Source: DASXUX01 sp036504595 (lineage in GTDB: Bacteria > Planctomycetota > SZUA-567 > H5-PLA8). From it: DNA of 64,000 nt. The DNA lies in assembly GCA_036504595.1 (NCBI GenBank), contig DASXUX010000042.1:310001-374000 (forward strand), read 5' to 3'. The translations under genes were made by a program, and so were the position numbers. Shown piece after piece: positions 30,246-37,497 of this stretch. The notes beneath the pieces were generated by a model, which ran no database searches, had not been told where the DNA came from, and saw nothing but the letters and a program-made list of their open reading frames with translations. Each line of letters begins with the position of its first letter. Within the stretch, counting starts at the first letter, position 1.

Positions 30246-33200
30246 CTACTTCGTTTTCAGGTGCCAAACCTTGCTGCTGCCGGCGGGCAGTTCGATCGCC
30301 TCGTCGAAATCGAACACGGTCCATCCGGTGTTGCTCTTCAGCTTCACGGGGAGCGCTTTGTCGGTCGGGTTGTGCGCTTCCACGTACCACAAGCCGGGCG
30401 ACATCCACGACGCGAGGATCTTCACGTCCTTCTGATCGCACGTGACCGGATGGCCGATGAACAGGTCGCTGTCGGCGAGAGCGAGGTCCAACTGCGCGAC
30501 GGCAAAGCCCTGGCGGATCGGCAGCGCGCGATGGTTGGGCCACGGTCGCGCGCGGTCGAGCAGTTCCACCGACCAGTTCTCGTTCAGGCGCTGAACGATG
30601 GCGGGCACGAACGCGGGGATGTCGGCTTTCGGGATTTTGACTTCGATCGCGCCGTCCTTGGATTCAAGCCACAGCACCAGGTAGTTGTCCACCTGTTTGC
30701 CGCGCGAAATTTGCGGCATATACCCCGTCGTGCCCGGCTTGGCGATGCCCATCTTGCGTGCGAATTCCAGCAGCGCGTCAAGCTTGGTCGCGCCGGACGC
30801 GCCGGCGAAACCGACGTAGAAAAAGATGTTCGTGCCCTTCTTCAGACCTTTTTCGCCGCAGGGGTAGATCAGCGAGAGCGTGCCGCCTTTCCCATACTCG
30901 TATTCAAGGGTGCCGTACATTCCCGTCAGCACCACCGCGCCGCCTTTGTCTTCCAGAACCGCGTAGTTTCCTCTGACGAACGGCCCGCGCGCGTCCTTAT
31001 CGAGCGGGAGCGGTTCGTCGCCGCCCGTGTAGAGCCGCCAGCCTTTGCCCTCGGCTTGCATGACCCGCAGCGGCGTTTTTGGATCAACGATCAGATCCTC
31101 CTTGAGCGTCCCGTGAACGGCATGCGCGCCGATGCGGAATCCTCCCGGCAGCCAGTTGCAGGCGTACGTGCGGGCGAAACCGCTGAGCTTCTTCGTTGGC
31201 ACCAGCTTGTGCCAGCTTCCCCACGAATTTCCGATGCCGTGCTGAGGCTGCTGATATTCGTGGCCCAGCGGCGTCGTCTTCGCGCCTTCTTCGGCGGGAT
31301 CGTACGCGTAGCGGAAATCGCTTTGCCCGATCGCGATCTCCGGGCCGACCAGATAGGTTTGCGGGTAAGCGAACAGGTATTTGTGCTCACCCGGAACTTG
31401 CGGCGTGAAGCGCAGGTTTGCCGTCGGGAAGCCGGCCGGTGCGCCGTCAATGGGAAGGGTGGGGGAGTTCAGCGTCAGATTGACCGCCGGCGCCGCCGAC
31501 ATGTTGAACTGGCCCTTCGACGGCGTGATGCCCATGTTCGCCTGGAAGCTGACCTGCGTCCAGACCTGCCCGCCCGCGCGCGTGCGCAGCCGGCTGTTGC
31601 CCAGGAAGTTGCAGCGATCGCTGCAGAAGAACTCCTCCATCATCAGATGCCGGTTCCAGAACTCCATGCCGATCGCCTTCCGGCCTTGCGTGTCTTCCAC
31701 GACCGGAAAGAGTCCCATCTGCTGGCAATTCGACAGCACAAGCTCCTGCTCGAAGGTCTTCGCTCCCTGTGGCAGCCAGCGTCGAACCAACTTATCGCCG
31801 TCATAGATCGAAACGGTTTTCAGGCCGACATCGGAGCCGACCTTCAGGAAGACGCGGAACTGCCAGAGGTCCGGCCGCCACCACTCGCCGTGCGTGTCGA
31901 TGCAGCGGTTTGGCGAATCCCACACGAGAATCGCGGGACCGTTGGTGATGTACTGCGACCCCGAGCCGCTGAACGACCATGCGCCCTCGTGCCACTTCTT
32001 GCGCAGATCCGTTGCGCTGCGGTGCGCGACCACGCGCCAACCTTCTTTCGCGCGTTGAGCGACCTGTTCGGGCTTGTCCATGATTTCGAAGGCGAGCGCC
32101 GCGTTGCACGCGCCGTGGCTCATCAGGTACTGATAGTCCGCAAACGCGCTGTCGATCTGTTTGCCGTTCTCGAACGAAAAAATCGGGAAGGAGTTGTAGA
32201 GCTTGTAGTCGGCGACGATGAGCTGGTTTTCTTTGTGCCGCCAGAATCCGCCGAGATGCCGCTGCGCGATGCGTTCGTTGACGAAATCGAAGTACGCCTT
32301 CGTGCGATTGCTTTGATTCGTCGCGAGGCGTTTGTCCGGCAGCAGCATCTCCGCTGTCGGGTACTGGACGTTATCGGCGAACGTGTACAGGTGATTTCCC
32401 TGCGCGTCCTCGTAGATCAACCCCGGAACGGCGGCGAAGGAAGTAGCGCCGGCCTCCGTGCCGGCCGAAGCCGCATCGCATTCGCTCACAAGCTGCTTCC
32501 ACTTCGTTTCGTCGAGCTTCGCGCAGTCTTCCAGAAAGACGATGAACTGCAATCCCGCCGCTTTCGCCGCCATCACGTAATCGGCGACGCTGCCGCTGCC
32601 GCCAGAGAGAGCTGTTCGCGCGCCGATGAGGCCCGGTGTCTGGCGCTGCTCTTTCGGGTACGTCTGCTTCGTCCAGTCCCGCGGCTGGACAAGTGGCCAG
32701 ACTTCCACCGGCGGATTAAGCAGCGCCGCGGGTGTGCTCGCGCCGCCTTTGCCGGCCTTCAGGGACGGTTCGGCCAGCCATCGCATCGTGTTGGCAGTGA
32801 CGCGCAGCCAATTGCTTCTTTCACCGGCCGCACCGGCAGGGACGCCGGCGCCACTGGCCGGCGCTACCCCGGCGGAGAGCATCGCTTCGGCTGTCGGGCA
32901 ATTTGTTGGCGGATTGAACAGCCAATAGTTGCGAATCCCAAGCACCGCCATGCGGCCGGTTCCGATCTGCCGCGAGGCCAGCAGCGGCGGCGACGCACTG
33001 ACCATCTGCTTGGGAATCCACGGCAGCAGGAAGATGTCGTTGCGCTTGTCGATCGCCGTATCCATGGAAGCCGCACCGCGCACGAGCACGGTCCAGTCCT
33101 GGCCAAAATCCAGCGACATCGGCGGTTCGCAGCCGGTCGTGCCATTCCACATCAGCGTCAGCACGCCGCGCACGCCTTCGTTGACGGGCGCGGAAATCTG

Positions 33201-33644
33201 ATCGCTCCACGAAAGTTTGCAGCCCATGCTGTCGCTGACGACGTTCTTGGCGTCTTGGTCGCGCAGGTTCTCCCAGCGTTCGCGCGCGCCCAGTTTTTCG
33301 AGCCACTGGCACGTCGCGGTGAAGTCGGTCTCTCGGGGATACGATTCGGGATTGCAGACCAGCACGCCGCCACCGCGAGCGACGAACGCGTCAACGGCCG
33401 CGCGCTCCGCTTCGTTCATCACGCCGACGATCGCGACGTTGTACGCATCGCTGCCAAGTTTCTTGGCGAATTCGGCGGGCTTGGCGACATCGACGTTGAG
33501 GCCCAGTGCGTCGAGCGGTTTGACAACGTAGCTCGAATGGACTCCGCCCAGGAAGAGCACGGCGGGGCGCTTTTCCTCACCGGCGGAAATCATCACGCTG
33601 GCTACAGACAACATTGCGCAGAGGACGAAACGTGCCGTCTTCAT
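30246..33644 (-). CDS. large secreted protein with PHP-like and Rossmann-like segments, function unknown
   Basis: 1132 residues. Start at the ATG giving MKTARFVLCAMLSVASVMISAG, a signal peptide, with AGGAG just upstream. Residues about 30-110 resemble a glutamine-amidotransferase/ThuA-like fold (PAVLFLGGVHSSYV, FVARGGGVLVCNP). Residues about 380-470 resemble a PHP domain (SVADYVMAAKAAGLQFIVFLED, FAAVPGLIYEDAQGNHLYTF), but the metal-binding TDH is LEDC, so metal catalysis is doubtful. The remaining about 650 residues are beta-rich and unrecognised. It contains a translated copy of the 24-bp palindromic element (32442-32465, AGTEAGAT) and a compound copy (32832-32868, VAPASGAGVPAG), both at domain boundaries. 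Convergent with the TerC gene; 87 bp from prmC. Confidence 0.75.
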   Translation of the reverse strand: MKTARFVLCAMLSVASVMISAGEEKRPAVLFLGGVHSSYVVKPLDALGLNVDVAKPAEFAKKLGSDAYNVAIVGVMNEAERAAVDAFVARGGGVLVCNPESYPRETDFTATCQWLEKLGARERWENLRDQDAKNVVSDSMGCKLSWSDQISAPVNEGVRGVLTLMWNGTTGCEPPMSLDFGQDWTVLVRGAASMDTAIDKRNDIFLLPWIPKQMVSASPPLLASRQIGTGRMAVLGIRNYWLFNPPTNCPTAEAMLSAGVAPASGAGVPAGAAGERSNWLRVTANTMRWLAEPSLKAGKGGASTPAALLNPPVEVWPLVQPRDWTKQTYPKEQRQTPGLIGARTALSGGSGSVADYVMAAKAAGLQFIVFLEDCAKLDETKWKQLVSECDAASAGTEAGATSFAAVPGLIYEDAQGNHLYTFADNVQYPTAEMLLPDKRLATNQSNRTKAYFDFVNERIAQRHLGGFWRHKENQLIVADYKLYNSFPIFSFENGKQIDSAFADYQYLMSHGACNAALAFEIMDKPEQVAQRAKEGWRVVAHRSATDLRKKWHEGAWSFSGSGSQYITNGPAILVWDSPNRCIDTHGEWWRPDLWQFRVFLKVGSDVGLKTVSIYDGDKLVRRWLPQGAKTFEQELVLSNCQQMGLFPVVEDTQGRKAIGMEFWNRHLMMEEFFCSDRCNFLGNSRLRTRAGGQVWTQVSFQANMGITPSKGQFNMSAAPAVNLTLNSPTLPIDGAPAGFPTANLRFTPQVPGEHKYLFAYPQTYLVGPEIAIGQSDFRYAYDPAEEGAKTTPLGHEYQQPQHGIGNSWGSWHKLVPTKKLSGFARTYACNWLPGGFRIGAHAVHGTLKEDLIVDPKTPLRVMQAEGKGWRLYTGGDEPLPLDKDARGPFVRGNYAVLEDKGGAVVLTGMYGTLEYEYGKGGTLSLIYPCGEKGLKKGTNIFFYVGFAGASGATKLDALLEFARKMGIAKPGTTGYMPQISRGKQVDNYLVLWLESKDGAIEVKIPKADIPAFVPAIVQRLNENWSVELLDRARPWPNHRALPIRQGFAVAQLDLALADSDLFIGHPVTCDQKDVKILASWMSPGLWYVEAHNPTDKALPVKLKSNTGWTVFDFDEAIELPAGSSKVWHLKTK
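32442..32465. repeat. 24-bp palindromic element, in frame
   Basis: Forward on the plus strand and reverse relative to the gene; read AGTEAGAT in the large secreted protein. Confidence 0.88.
32832..32868. repeat. 24-bp palindromic element plus a partial second copy, in frame
   Basis: ACCGGCAGGGACGCCGGCGC followed by CACT and a half-copy GGCCGGCGCTACC. Read on the minus strand as VAPASGAGVPAG. Confidence 0.75.
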
Positions 33645-33731
33645 GCCGGAGCTCCTTTCAGGTGCGGAGCGTTGACGATCAACAGACTGTATGGCCGCAC
33701 AGTGTACTTCGGAAATCGGACTTGTCACGCA

Positions 33732-34649
33732 TCAGGCGCGCTGCGCGACAAGGAATCGCGGCAACTTTGCGTCGTCGTGGCGCACGTCGATGTTCTGCCA
33801 GTTGGCGGCTTTGGCCAGACCTTCCAGGACGGAAGCTTGCCCCTGCCCGAACTCCAGCGCGATCCAGCCGCCGGGTTTCAGCCACTGAGCGCCAGAGTCG
33901 ATGATTCGCCGCAGCACAGCCGTTCCGGCATCGGGCGCGAAGAGCGCCTGCGCCGGTTCGTGCTCGCGCACCTCCGGCTGCAGCGTGTCTTTCAGCGCCG
34001 GATCGATATACGGCGGGTTGGAAACCAGCAGGTCGAAGCTGCCAGCCATCTCGGCGGGGAGCGCCGCAAACAGATCGCCTGGATGAAAAGCCACGCGTTC
34101 GTCTACTTTCAGTGCGCGCGCATTCTCTGCCGCGATGGCGAGTGCTTCGGGAGAGATATCGGTGGCGTCAACTTTCGCGCGCGGATCCTTGGCGGCCAGA
34201 TACAGCGCGATGCAGCCCGAACCGGTGCAGAGATCCAGCGCGCGCAACGCTTCACCGGGGAGGGCTTTCAGCTTTTCGAGCGCCCACTGCCCGAGCAGTT
34301 CGGTTTCAGGGCGTGGAATCAACACGGCCGGAGAGAGCTTAAGCTTCAGGTCGTGAAACTGACCGTGTCCGACAATGTACTGCTGTGGCTCGCGCGTTTC
34401 GCCGCGGCGTTTAACAAACTCGCGGAACTTCGCCAGCTTTTCCGCCGCGACAGGTTTTTCGAAATCGACGTAGAGCCGAATGCGGGGGCATTCGAGCACC
34501 TCGGCCAGCAGCAGTTCGGCTTCGAGTCTCGGACTGTCGATCCCTTTCTTGCCGAAGAACTCAGTGGTCCACTTAATCAGGTCCAGCGAGGTCCATATGC
34601 GCGGCTGTGGTGGCGCGGGAGGTTGGACGGGTTGGATCTTGCTGTTCAT
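33732..34649 (-). CDS. prmC: release factor glutamine methyltransferase PrmC (HemK)
   Basis: 305 residues; start at the ATG giving MNSKIQPVQPPAPP. N-terminal helical domain (SPRLEAELLLAEVL), then a class I methyltransferase fold with LIPRPETELLGQWAL, SAM-binding DLCTGSGCIALYLA and the catalytic NPPY (LLVSNPPYIDPAL). PrmC methylates the glutamine of the GGQ motif in release factors RF1 and RF2. Its target RF1 (prfA) is encoded 943 bp upstream on the same strand, the common prfA-prmC arrangement, but here an endonuclease III-like gene separates them. A heptamer hairpin (34661-34742) lies immediately upstream, and no clear Shine-Dalgarno was seen. Confidence 0.95.
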   Translation of the reverse strand: MNSKIQPVQPPAPPQPRIWTSLDLIKWTTEFFGKKGIDSPRLEAELLLAEVLECPRIRLYVDFEKPVAAEKLAKFREFVKRRGETREPQQYIVGHGQFHDLKLKLSPAVLIPRPETELLGQWALEKLKALPGEALRALDLCTGSGCIALYLAAKDPRAKVDATDISPEALAIAAENARALKVDERVAFHPGDLFAALPAEMAGSFDLLVSNPPYIDPALKDTLQPEVREHEPAQALFAPDAGTAVLRRIIDSGAQWLKPGGWIALEFGQGQASVLEGLAKAANWQNIDVRHDDAKLPRFLVAQRA

Positions 34650-34660
34650 ACGGTCTACCA

Positions 34661-34742
34661 AAGTCTGGAGTCTGGAAGTCTGGAGTCAACAGCTTAGCGA
34701 ATGCAAGACTCCAGACTCCAGACTCTGAGACTCCAGACTTTC
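34661..34742. repeat. heptamer inverted-repeat hairpin (AGTCTGG type, second locus)
   Basis: Left arm 34661-34687 (AGTCTGG units) and right arm 34705-34742 (CCAGACT/GACTCCA units) around a 17-nt loop. It occupies the gap between the endonuclease III-like gene and prmC. The 7-mer is the same as at 27611-27704. Confidence 0.88.
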
Positions 34743-34745
34743 TGT

Positions 34746-35480
34746 TTACTGCATCTGCAACTGCGGCACTTTGGGCACAAACGGGTGCTTCTTCACGTAG
34801 GCGCATTCTTTGACCAGCACGCAGGATTCGCAGGCTGGCGCCGACAGGTGACAGGTGTCGGCGCTATGGCGAACGAGCAGCCCATGGATGCGCACGACGG
34901 CTTCCGCATTCTTTGGCGCTTCGCTCTCCAGCGTCTTCTGCACGGCGGCGTAGCTCTTCTCGTCCAGCGCCTTCTCTGATTTGATTTTGCACCAGCCCAG
35001 GCGCGAGACGACGCGCGCGATGCCGGGATCAACGGCGAAGACGGGGAAGCCCGAATACATCAGGAGGAAATCGGCGAACGGGTGAGGCATTCTCAGATCG
35101 CCTTCAAGGAATTTGCGCACTGCCGGCAGCGGTTTCTTGAAATTCTTCCCAAAGTCCTGGCCGCACTTCTCTTCAATGTTGTCGGCGTAGGCATAGAGAT
35201 CTTTGCCGCGCGCGTCTTCGTAGGGTCCGGCGCTTTGACAGATCGTCGCGAGTTTCTCGGGCTGAATATCCAGTAGCTGTCCGGGGGTCAATCCCTTGGC
35301 TCGGCGCAGAGCCTCAAACGCGCGCGCCTGGCCGTTGCGCTTTGCATGCCGGCCGAGAATGTACCATGCGCCCAGCAGAAAGGGGTCGCGAAGATCCGTC
35401 AGTTCGCCCTTCTTGCCTTCCACTTCGTAGCGCTTGGAGAGCAAGTCCACGGTCTTCTGCAGTCGTTTCACAGCCGCCAT
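34746..35480 (-). CDS. endonuclease III-like HhH-GPD DNA glycosylase with [4Fe-4S] cluster
   Basis: 244 residues. HhH-GPD fold with the conserved aspartate in AVDPGIARVVSRLGW (EndoIII VDTHVxRVxxRLG) and a C-terminal iron-sulfur loop CHLSAPACESCVLVKEC, spacing C-x6-C-x2-C-x5-C as in Nth/MutY. The hairpin LPGVGxKTA, which holds the catalytic lysine of bifunctional endonuclease III, is replaced by RMPHPFADFLL. The enzyme may therefore be a monofunctional glycosylase without lyase activity, or have another substrate (inference). Base-excision repair is the likely process. It lies between prfA and prmC on the same strand. Confidence 0.85.
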   Translation of the reverse strand: MAAVKRLQKTVDLLSKRYEVEGKKGELTDLRDPFLLGAWYILGRHAKRNGQARAFEALRRAKGLTPGQLLDIQPEKLATICQSAGPYEDARGKDLYAYADNIEEKCGQDFGKNFKKPLPAVRKFLEGDLRMPHPFADFLLMYSGFPVFAVDPGIARVVSRLGWCKIKSEKALDEKSYAAVQKTLESEAPKNAEAVVRIHGLLVRHSADTCHLSAPACESCVLVKECAYVKKHPFVPKVPQLQMQ

Positions 35481-35501
35481 AGCTCAGTCTCGCATCCCAG
35501 G

Positions 35502-35591
35502 TAAGGACAGGGTTCAGGGTGGATTGCTTCAGTCCTTCTCCGACCCCTGGACCCTATACCCTGCTGTTCAATCCGCAATCTGTAATCCGCA
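35502..35591. repeat. mixed heptamer arms (AGGGTTC and AATCCGC types)
   Basis: ACAGGGTTCAGGGT at 35507-35520 is partly complementary to ACCCTATACCCTG at about 35551-35563. CAATCCGCAATCTGTAATCC at about 35569-35588 repeats the unit seen at 11543. It fills the prfA-nth gap. Confidence 0.6.
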
Positions 35592-35592
35592 A

Positions 35593-36660
35593 TTACTTCT
35601 GCACTCCCGCGCTTCGCCGCAATTCCTCCAGCTTGCCGATCAGTTCGTCCAAATCCCCGGCGACGATCTTCTGTATCGGCCAGTTCTTGTTCTCGCCTTC
35701 AATCCGATGGTCCGTCAGCCGGCCCTGCGGGAAGTTGTACGTCCGAATTCGTTCGCTGCGTTCGCCGGAGCCGATCTGCCCGAGGCGCTGGTCGGAGCGC
35801 GCTTTTTCGGCTTCGGCTTTCTTCTGCGCGTAAAGCTTGGTGCGCAGGATCTGCCAGGCGCGAACCTTGTTCTGCGCCGCGCTGCGAGTTTCCATGCAGT
35901 GAACGATGATTCCCGTCGGCATGTGGACCAACTGGCACTGCGAGGCGACCTTGTTTACGTTCTGCCCGCCAGGACCGCCGGATGCGCAGAAGGTTTCGCG
36001 CACCTCTTTTGGATCGACCTGGATATCGACTTCCTCGGCCTCCGGCAGCACCGCCACCCGGGCCATGCTGGTGTGCACTCGGCCTTGAGTCTCGGTCTTT
36101 GGCACGCGTTGAACGCGGTGGCCGCCGCCTTCGAAGCGCAGCTTGCCGAACGCGCCTTCCCCTTCCACGCGGAGCATCAGATCCTTGAATCCGCCGACGT
36201 TGCCCGGCGAAGACTCCATTTCCGTCAACTTCCAGCCGTGCGTGTCGGAGAACCTGCGGTACATTTCATAGAGATCGCCGGCAAAAAGCGCGGCTTCGTC
36301 GCCGCCGGTTCCGGCGTGAATCTCGATGATGACATTTCGGCTGGAGTCGTCGTCCTCGCTCAGCTCCATGTCGATCAGGGCGCTGCGTGCTTCTTCGAGT
36401 GCGGTCTTGCCGCTGGTCAACTCCTCCTGGGCCAAAGATTTCAAGTCGGCATCGCTCTCGGGGGCTTTCAGGAGGGCTTCGGCTTCGGATATTTGAATTC
36501 GTGCGTTTTGGAACTTCTCCCACAGCGCGCCAAACTTATTCAGCCGGCCATGCTCGCGCAGCCAGCTTGGGTAAAGCGGGTTGCCGGGCGAGTCCTGCGC
36601 TTCGAGCAGCCGCTTCAGCTCCTCGAATCGCGCGCCTCTTTTTTCAATATCTTCCCACAT
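35593..36660 (-). CDS. prfA: peptide chain release factor 1
   Basis: 355 residues, normal for RF1. Start at the ATG giving MWEDIEKRGARFEELK; the upstream in-frame codons are repeat sequence. The GGQ peptidyl-hydrolysis motif is in ASGGPGGQNVNKV. The codon-recognition tripeptide is PKT in RVQRVPKTETQGRVHTS, fitting the PxT of RF1 and not the SPF of RF2. RF1 releases the peptide at UAA and UAG. AGGAGG at 36671-36676 gives a 10-nt spacer to the ATG, and it lies in the loop and first stem bases of a GCAATCC/GGATTGC palindrome. Gene order rpmE-prfA-nth-prmC in one direction suggests a translation-linked transcript. Confidence 0.96.
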   Translation of the reverse strand: MWEDIEKRGARFEELKRLLEAQDSPGNPLYPSWLREHGRLNKFGALWEKFQNARIQISEAEALLKAPESDADLKSLAQEELTSGKTALEEARSALIDMELSEDDDSSRNVIIEIHAGTGGDEAALFAGDLYEMYRRFSDTHGWKLTEMESSPGNVGGFKDLMLRVEGEGAFGKLRFEGGGHRVQRVPKTETQGRVHTSMARVAVLPEAEEVDIQVDPKEVRETFCASGGPGGQNVNKVASQCQLVHMPTGIIVHCMETRSAAQNKVRAWQILRTKLYAQKKAEAEKARSDQRLGQIGSGERSERIRTYNFPQGRLTDHRIEGENKNWPIQKIVAGDLDELIGKLEELRRSAGVQK

Positions 36661-36665
36661 GTAGC

Positions 36666-36683
36666 GCAATCCTCCTGGATTGC
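36666..36683 (-). promoter_or_regulatory. palindrome carrying the prfA Shine-Dalgarno in its loop
   Basis: On the minus strand GCAATCC-AGGA-GGATTGC: a 7-bp stem, with AGGAGG spanning the loop and the first two stem bases. The ATG of prfA lies 10 nt past the SD. Folding would partly mask the ribosome binding site. Confidence 0.7.
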
Positions 36684-36699
36684 GTGCTTGGCCCAAATG

Positions 36700-36771
36700 T
36701 AACGCAATCCACCTGGATTCGTTTTTTGGCCGAGCTTAGCGAATATTGCGCAATCCGGAGGATTGCGTTAC
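36700..36771. repeat. two further GCAATCC...GGATTGC palindromes
   Basis: Copies at 36704-36719 (GCAATCC-ACCT-GGATT) and 36750-36766 (GCAATCC-GGA-GGATTGC). Outer flanks TGTAACGC and GCGTTACA are also shared, so the full element is longer and symmetrical. They lie in the gap between rpmE and prfA. Confidence 0.8.
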
Positions 36772-36835
36772 AAAAAAAGGGCCTGAGCCCGGCGTTGAGC
36801 TGGAACTCAGGACCCCCTCAAAACGACGTGTGCAG

Positions 36836-37165
36836 CTAGGCCTTTTCGCTCGGTGCAGCACCTTCGCTCTTCTCGACCTTCTCTGCGTTTTCGGCTTTCT
36901 CAGCCTTTTCAGCTTTCTCAGCCTTTTCAGCTTTCTCGGCTTTGCCTGCTTCCTTCTTGGAACTGGCTGCGGCCCACTTTTTCTGGAAGCGTTCGACGCG
37001 TCCGGCGGAGTCCACGAATTTCTGGCGGCCGGTGTAGAACGGATGGCAGTGCGAGCAGACGTCGATGGAGAAGTCCTTGCCCTTCGTCGAACGTGTCTCG
37101 ATCTTGGTCCCGCAACCTACGCACGTCACAGTAACGGGCTTGTACGTCGGATGGATCGGCTTCAT
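36836..37165 (-). CDS. rpmE: 50S ribosomal protein L31, zinc-binding type, with charged C-terminal extension
   Basis: 109 residues; L31 is usually about 65-75. Core MKPIHPTYKPVTVTCVGCGTK, SIDVCSHCHPFYTGRQKFVDSAGRVERF carries the CxxC...CxxC zinc site of the C+ form. After the core, about 40 extra residues form a Lys/Ala/Glu repeat (AEKAEKAEK) of unknown role. It is a component of the large ribosomal subunit at the central bridge. Translation genes prfA and prmC follow on the same strand. Confidence 0.95.
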   Translation of the reverse strand: MKPIHPTYKPVTVTCVGCGTKIETRSTKGKDFSIDVCSHCHPFYTGRQKFVDSAGRVERFQKKWAAASSKKEAGKAEKAEKAEKAEKAEKAENAEKVEKSEGAAPSEKA

Positions 37166-37411
37166 GGTCTCACTTTCCCTGAATCACTTCCGGCTTTCAC
37201 CGGTCACAATAACCCAGAACCCCTGTGGAACAGACCAAAGGGACATAGGTCCATGCGGTGTATTTTGCAGTAAGGGGGTCTGAAAAGCAAACGAATCCAC
37301 GATGAAATGGCGCGCGATCAGGCGGGGCGCCTGCGGCACATTTACCTGCACTTACGCGACCAACCAAATGGCGACGCAAGCGAGTCGGAAGCTTTTTTGC
37401 GATTGTGCACC

Positions 37412-37440
37412 TTGCGAAGCTTCGGAAACCGGCTTATACT
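37412..37440 (+). promoter_or_regulatory. candidate sigma-70-type promoter for the DUF4388 gene
   Basis: TTGCGA, 17-bp spacer, TATACT (five of six -10 matches), about 57 bp upstream of the ATG at 37498. The best promoter-like match in the window. The rest of 37166-37497 shows no gene. Confidence 0.5.
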
Positions 37441-37497
37441 GTTCTCAGAAGCTGACATTGCTGAACCACTTGCGTTGGTCGCCTTTTGAGTCGAGCC

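Noticed and set aside
30150..34697. Plus-strand open frame of 1515 codons
   Set aside because: It is antisense to three well-supported genes (large secreted protein, a gap and prmC). The Arg/Gln/Ala-rich translation has no domain and reflects the GC bias of third positions.
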